From NCBI GenBank assembly GCA_964588725.1, contig CAZPQL010000024.1:1-36720 (forward strand): 36,720 nt of DNA, written 5' to 3'. Position numbers and translations under genes: made by a program. Position 1 is the stretch's first letter. The number at the start of each line of letters is the position of its first letter. The stretch comes from UBA5972 sp964588725. GTDB lineage: Bacteria; Pseudomonadota; Alphaproteobacteria; Rhodobacterales; Rhodobacteraceae. The notes beneath the pieces were generated by a model. It had not been told where the DNA came from. It ran no database searches and saw nothing but the letters and a program-made list of their open reading frames with translations. Below are positions 33,850-36,720 of this stretch, in pieces.

Positions 33850-33884
33850 TTTTGATGCACGGTGTCTAGTTTTTCCTATCTACA

Positions 33885-33899
33885 GATCAAATTTCGATC
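33885..33899. promoter_or_regulatory. Candidate LysR operator
   Basis: GATCAAATTTCGATC is a short interrupted palindrome fitting the loose LysR T-N11-A pattern. It lies in the 95-nt gap between the divergent lysR and SDR genes. The assignment is by position. Confidence 0.4.
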
Positions 33900-33944
33900 A
33901 GCATACTTTGGGCGCATCGAACACGTAACCAAGGAAACCTACCC

Positions 33945-34883
33945 ATGAAACCGATCCAATCCGTACTGATAACCGGAGCGAATGCCGGACTTGGCCGCGA
34001 AGCCGCCCGACAATTGACGCTTCGCAACGGCATCGAAAAAATTTACCTGGCTTGCCGAAATCTGGAGAAGGCCGAGGCCGCTAAGACCGCATTGGAGGCC
34101 GAAACGGGAAAGGCCATCTTCGACATCATTCTGATGGATATGTCGGACCCCAGTTCCGTACGTTCAGCAGTCTCTGGTGTGTCTAGTCCTGTCGATGCAG
34201 TGATCCTGAATGCAGGTGGCACAGGAGGCAGAACGCCAAACGACCTCACCACTTCCGGAGTTACCAATATCTTCGCGCAAAACGTTCTTGGCCATGTTGT
34301 GCTGGTTGATGAGTTGCTTGAGCGACAGTTGGTCACTTCGACCGTGCTCTACGCTGGATCTGAGGCCGCGCGCGGAATTCCTAAGATGGGAGTCGCCAAG
34401 CCCGATATGCGATCATCTTCTGAAGAGGAATTTGCCGCCATCGCAGATGGCAGAAAGTTTGGTCCGGACGCCGACCCATTGAACATCTACGGCACCATCA
34501 AGTTGACCGGCGCGATGTGGATGGGCTCGATGGCCCGCAAACATCCTCATATCCGCTTTGTTACAATGAGCCCCGGAGGTACGACCGGCACCAATGGCAT
34601 GGACGATCTGCCGTTTCTGAAGAAGGTCTTCTTTAAATACATCGGCGGCACGCTGATGCCTGTCTTCGGGATGATGCACAGCGTCGAAACTGGTGCCAAG
34701 CGGTACGTTGATGGCCTTCTGAACGCAAAGTTTGAAAGCGGGCACTTCTATGCCAGTCGCGAGGGGGCGCCCACTGGCCCAGTCATAGACCAAGCCGAGA
34801 TCGACAGCACACTCGCCAACCCTGACTTCCAGGACAACGCCAACCAGGCTGTGCACCGCTTCGCGGCCTTAGCCCAACCTTAA
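33945..34883 (+). CDS. Short-chain dehydrogenase/reductase
   Basis: A 312-aa SDR family oxidoreductase. The cofactor motif TGANAGLG is at residues 10-17, NAGG at 89-92, the catalytic serine likely S139 (in GSEAARG), and the active-site pair Y182-x3-K186 (YGTIK). The C-terminal extension (VETGAKRYVDGLL, ESGHFYASREG) is of the type seen in retinol- or protochlorophyllide-reductase-like SDRs. The NADP preference is suggested by the ACRNLEKAE segment after strand 2. The substrate is unknown. It is the first gene of a two-gene operon, with DUF4345 25 nt downstream. Confidence 0.88.
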   Translation: MKPIQSVLITGANAGLGREAARQLTLRNGIEKIYLACRNLEKAEAAKTALEAETGKAIFDIILMDMSDPSSVRSAVSGVSSPVDAVILNAGGTGGRTPNDLTTSGVTNIFAQNVLGHVVLVDELLERQLVTSTVLYAGSEAARGIPKMGVAKPDMRSSSEEEFAAIADGRKFGPDADPLNIYGTIKLTGAMWMGSMARKHPHIRFVTMSPGGTTGTNGMDDLPFLKKVFFKYIGGTLMPVFGMMHSVETGAKRYVDGLLNAKFESGHFYASREGAPTGPVIDQAEIDSTLANPDFQDNANQAVHRFAALAQP

Positions 34884-34908
34884 TCTCAATCTCAAAGGAG
34901 ACCTTAAA

Positions 34909-35283
34909 ATGGAACTCACACTTCAAATCCTCGTCGGCCTCGCAACAGTCATGCTTCTTGGTCTCGGCGCAATGTCAATGTTCGCCCCACGCCGCATGGT
35001 CAAAAACTTCGCCGTCGAGCCCATCGGAACGCCCGGTCTCAGCACCATCCGATCCGTGATCGGCGGGCTGTTCCTCGCCAGCGTTGCCATGCTGGTTTAT
35101 GGTCTTGCGGCCGGTCAAACACTCGGCTTTATCGCCGTTGCGTTATTGCTTGGGGTCGTCGCCTTTGGTCGGGTTGTCGGGATTATCGCTGATGGTTTCG
35201 ACAAGGCAGTCTTGCCCCCACTTGTTGTTGAATTGGTGATCATCTCGGTTCTGATCGCGGCATACGTACAACTTACTCTCTAG
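34909..35283 (+). CDS. DUF4345-type small membrane protein
   Basis: A 124-aa protein with four hydrophobic segments (LQILVGLATVMLLGLGAMSMFAP, IRSVIGGLFLASVAMLVYGLAAG, LGFIAVALLLGVVAFGRVVGIIADG, PLVVELVIISVLIAAYVQL). The pattern MFAPRRMVKNF ... RSVIGGLFLA ... GRVVGIIADG matches the DUF4345 family. No catalytic residues are evident. It is preceded by AAAGGAG and probably co-transcribed with the SDR gene. A clear terminator follows. Confidence 0.8.
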   Translation: MELTLQILVGLATVMLLGLGAMSMFAPRRMVKNFAVEPIGTPGLSTIRSVIGGLFLASVAMLVYGLAAGQTLGFIAVALLLGVVAFGRVVGIIADGFDKAVLPPLVVELVIISVLIAAYVQLTL

Positions 35284-35304
35284 TCGAAGCGACCAGAAAC
35301 GAAG

Positions 35305-35335
35305 CGGCAGCGGTCAAAGGCTGCCGTCTTTTTTT
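35305..35335 (+). terminator. Terminator after DUF4345 gene
   Basis: CGGCAGC (35305-35311) and GCTGCCG (35320-35326) form a 7-bp perfect stem with an 8-nt loop, followed by TC and seven T. Confidence 0.85.
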
Positions 35336-35437
35336 GCCAGCCTTCCAAGAAACTCAAACCAAAAGCCGACATTCGTTCAAAGGCAGCAAAGTCCCGCAAA
35401 GCCGAAATTGCGTAAGCCGGATCTTGAAAACCTCACT

Positions 35438-35545
35438 ATGTTCGAAATCGACGGCGTGACCGAGGTCGTTGCCCGCGAAGCCCTGCGGCTGGCGGCGATG
35501 AAACTGCCGGTCAAGTGCCGGTTTGTGCAAAAGGAAGACTGGTAA
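35438..35545 (+). pseudogene. Duplicated 3' end of rplP (copy 2)
   Basis: An ATG at 35438 is fused in frame to a second copy of the last 34 codons of rplP (35441-35545), reading FEIDGVTEVVAREALRLAAM and on to QKEDW with a TAA stop. The protein sequence is identical to the end of L16, while three bases near the 3' end differ silently. There is no ribosome site for the ATG, so expression is doubtful. The rest of the 433-nt gap 35284-35716 holds the DUF4345 terminator and no other recognised gene; rpmC is not found after this copy either. Confidence 0.9.
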
Positions 35546-35716
35546 GGCGGTGGCGGGGTGAACCCCAAGCTGGGCAAATCTGAAACCCGCAGCTGCGAAC
35601 GGACGGTGATGTCGCCTTGTGCAGGGTTGTAATCCTGACGCGGGATCAACACTTATGCACCCGGCGCCTGGATATGCGTCTTCAAGGCCCCAAGTGTATC
35701 ACCGCCGGAAAGTCCA

Positions 35717-36472
35717 ATGCCCACATATTCCTACCCAGTTTTCCCACCGCACCACGGTTACATGTCTGAAAGCATTCAGCGCAAATACATTTCAGCGGCC
35801 ATCGCGCAAAAGGTTCTGCCGCGCGACGGTCACAGGATGGCGCAGATTATTTCGCTTGTGGCATCAAATGACGGCGGAAAGCCCATTCAGTTCTGGCAAC
35901 TTTATTCGGTGCTTGGACCCCAGCGCATTCAGGCCATCCTGAAAAATTTCTATTCCCGTGTCTTTGAAGATGAAGACTGGTTTCGCGCGGTCTTTGCGCG
36001 CGTTGGCAATGTCGATCACCACATCAGAACACAGTCGTCGATGTGGATTGACGTGATGGGCGGCGGGCACGCCTACCACGGCGCGGAATTCAGGCTGAAT
36101 TTTCATCATACCCACAATGCCCTGCAGGTGATGAATGACCAAGGAGCGGCGCGCTGGGTAAAGCTGATGGTGGACGCTCTTGATGCATCAGGCGCGCATA
36201 TGACAGACGATCCACGGGTCAGACCGGCCATCAACACTTTTCTGAGCTTCTTTTTTGATAAATACGCCGATGATTTCAATTTCAGCAAGGTCCGCGCGTT
36301 TGGTGAGGTCAATCCGCCGGTTCTGCGCAAAATCAATTTCATGAACATGACCACACAGGCGATCGAAGCTTTGAGCGAGCAAGACCTGCGCGAAGCGCTG
36401 ACCGGACGTGGCGTGGATGTGTCAGATTATACGAGCAAACAATCATTGGTGAACAAGGCGTTGCAATTGTAA
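35717..36472 (+). CDS. Truncated-haemoglobin-like protein with SAP-like C-terminus
   Basis: A 251-aa protein. Residues 62-157 look like a truncated globin: LYSVLGPQRIQAILKNFYSRVFEDEDWFRAVFARV, DHHIRTQSSMW, and the HHTHNALQVMNDQGAARWVKLMVDAL segment in which a histidine (131 or 133) would be the proximal haem ligand, followed by the RWVKLM typical of the family. Residues 217-250 (EALSEQDLREALTGRGVDVSDYTSKQSLVNKALQL) resemble a SAP or SAP-like helical domain (L-x3-L-x2-R-G-V-D ... K-x2-L-V-x-K-A-L). ATG 35717 is the chosen start; an alternative is 35762. It is not part of the upstream cassette and faces the GST gene tail-to-tail. Confidence 0.65.
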   Translation: MPTYSYPVFPPHHGYMSESIQRKYISAAIAQKVLPRDGHRMAQIISLVASNDGGKPIQFWQLYSVLGPQRIQAILKNFYSRVFEDEDWFRAVFARVGNVDHHIRTQSSMWIDVMGGGHAYHGAEFRLNFHHTHNALQVMNDQGAARWVKLMVDALDASGAHMTDDPRVRPAINTFLSFFFDKYADDFNFSKVRAFGEVNPPVLRKINFMNMTTQAIEALSEQDLREALTGRGVDVSDYTSKQSLVNKALQL

Positions 36473-36479
36473 GGCGTAA

Positions 36480-36720
36480 TTAAAGCTCCGACAGCTCCGG
36501 GTGCCTGTAAGCCTCGGGATAAGTCATCGGACGGACCGGCCCCAGCGGCACAACGTTGTTCCACGAGCGGCCAAAGTACCCCTGACGGCAGTGGATCAGC
36601 GAGTTGCTTTGCGCCACGCCGTCCATCGCATAAACCCGGCACAGCCAACGCCACAGGTGCGGGTAGTCCAGAATTTTGGCACCGTTCAGCTTCATGCGCA
36701 GGTAATAGACCGGATCATGC
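36480..36720 (-). CDS. Glutathione S-transferase family protein, C-terminal part
   Basis: Partial gene whose N-terminal part lies beyond the window. The visible end reads HDPVYYLRMKLNGAKILDYPHLWRWLCRVYAMDGVAQSNSLIHCRQGYFGRSWNNVVPLGPVRPMTYPEAYRHPE. It resembles the C-terminal domain of the Xi-class GST / glutathionyl-hydroquinone reductases (DPVYxxxxKxN..I.DYPxLW...R.lY...GVa..., then an NxxPxGP-type end). The frame is open to the window edge. The N-terminal CPWA-type active site, which would confirm the assignment, is outside the window. Confidence 0.7.
   Translation of the reverse strand, partial: HDPVYYLRMKLNGAKILDYPHLWRWLCRVYAMDGVAQSNSLIHCRQGYFGRSWNNVVPLGPVRPMTYPEAYRHPELSEL

Noticed and set aside
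35438..35545. Functional 35-aa gene from the duplicated rplP end
   Set aside because: No ribosome site precedes the ATG and the sequence is simply the L16 C-terminus; treated as a duplication remnant.

Overview
The window comes from an alphaproteobacterium, most likely Rhodobacterales (Roseobacter group). I base this on the sequences and order of the translation and transcription genes: L10 starting VDRAQKE, L3 with a long Ala/Glu tail, RpoB of 1379 aa and RpoC of 1439 aa. Neighbours of Roseobacter flavour (thiazoline-carboxylate hydrolase family, YafY/WYL regulator, LysR-SDR-DUF4345 cassette) agree. This is recognition by eye; no database was searched.

The backbone is the core transcription/translation cluster, all on the + strand: secE-nusG-rplK-rplA / rplJ-rplL-rpoB-rpoC / rpsL-rpsG-fusA-tuf-rpsJ-rplC-rplD-rplW / rplB-rpsS-rplV-rpsC-rplP. 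These genes make the polymerase core, part of the ribosome, EF-G, EF-Tu, the SecE translocon subunit and the NusG elongation factor. Slashes mark interruptions by other genes: a Zn-ribbon methyltransferase between rplA and rplJ; a fatty-acid-hydroxylase-like gene and a DMT transporter between rpoC and rpsL; and a 4.7 kb accessory block between rplW and rplB. After rplP a strong terminator and a LysR-SDR-DUF4345 cassette stand where rpmC-rpsQ-rplN would be expected.

Left edge (1-3019): an MFS transporter, an ATC-hydrolase-family gene and a decayed TraB/GumN gene, all on the - strand. Accessory block 25337-30083: a terminator, a ParD/ParE toxin-antitoxin pair, a Panacea-domain gene with a small unrecognised partner, a divergent YafY regulator/SRPBCC pair sharing a 17-bp palindrome, and a lone AAA ATPase preceded by AT-rich repeats. 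A promoter-like sequence just before rplB (TTGCCA-N17-TATACC) could restart transcription of the distal S10 genes.

Right edge (32730-36720): the LysR-SDR-DUF4345 cassette lies between the real rplP 3' end and a second 105-nt copy of it (35441-35545). Then come a truncated-haemoglobin-like protein with a SAP-like C-terminus and the end of a glutathione S-transferase family gene.

The intergenic RNA is also rich: six consecutive hairpins between rplL and rpoB, a long leader before rplJ, a roughly 195-nt leader before rpsL, and structured elements after rplP. The most interesting points are the duplicated rplP end, the split S10 operon with its own rescue promoter, the Panacea-partner pair, the rplL-rpoB hairpin array and the globin/SAP-like fusion.
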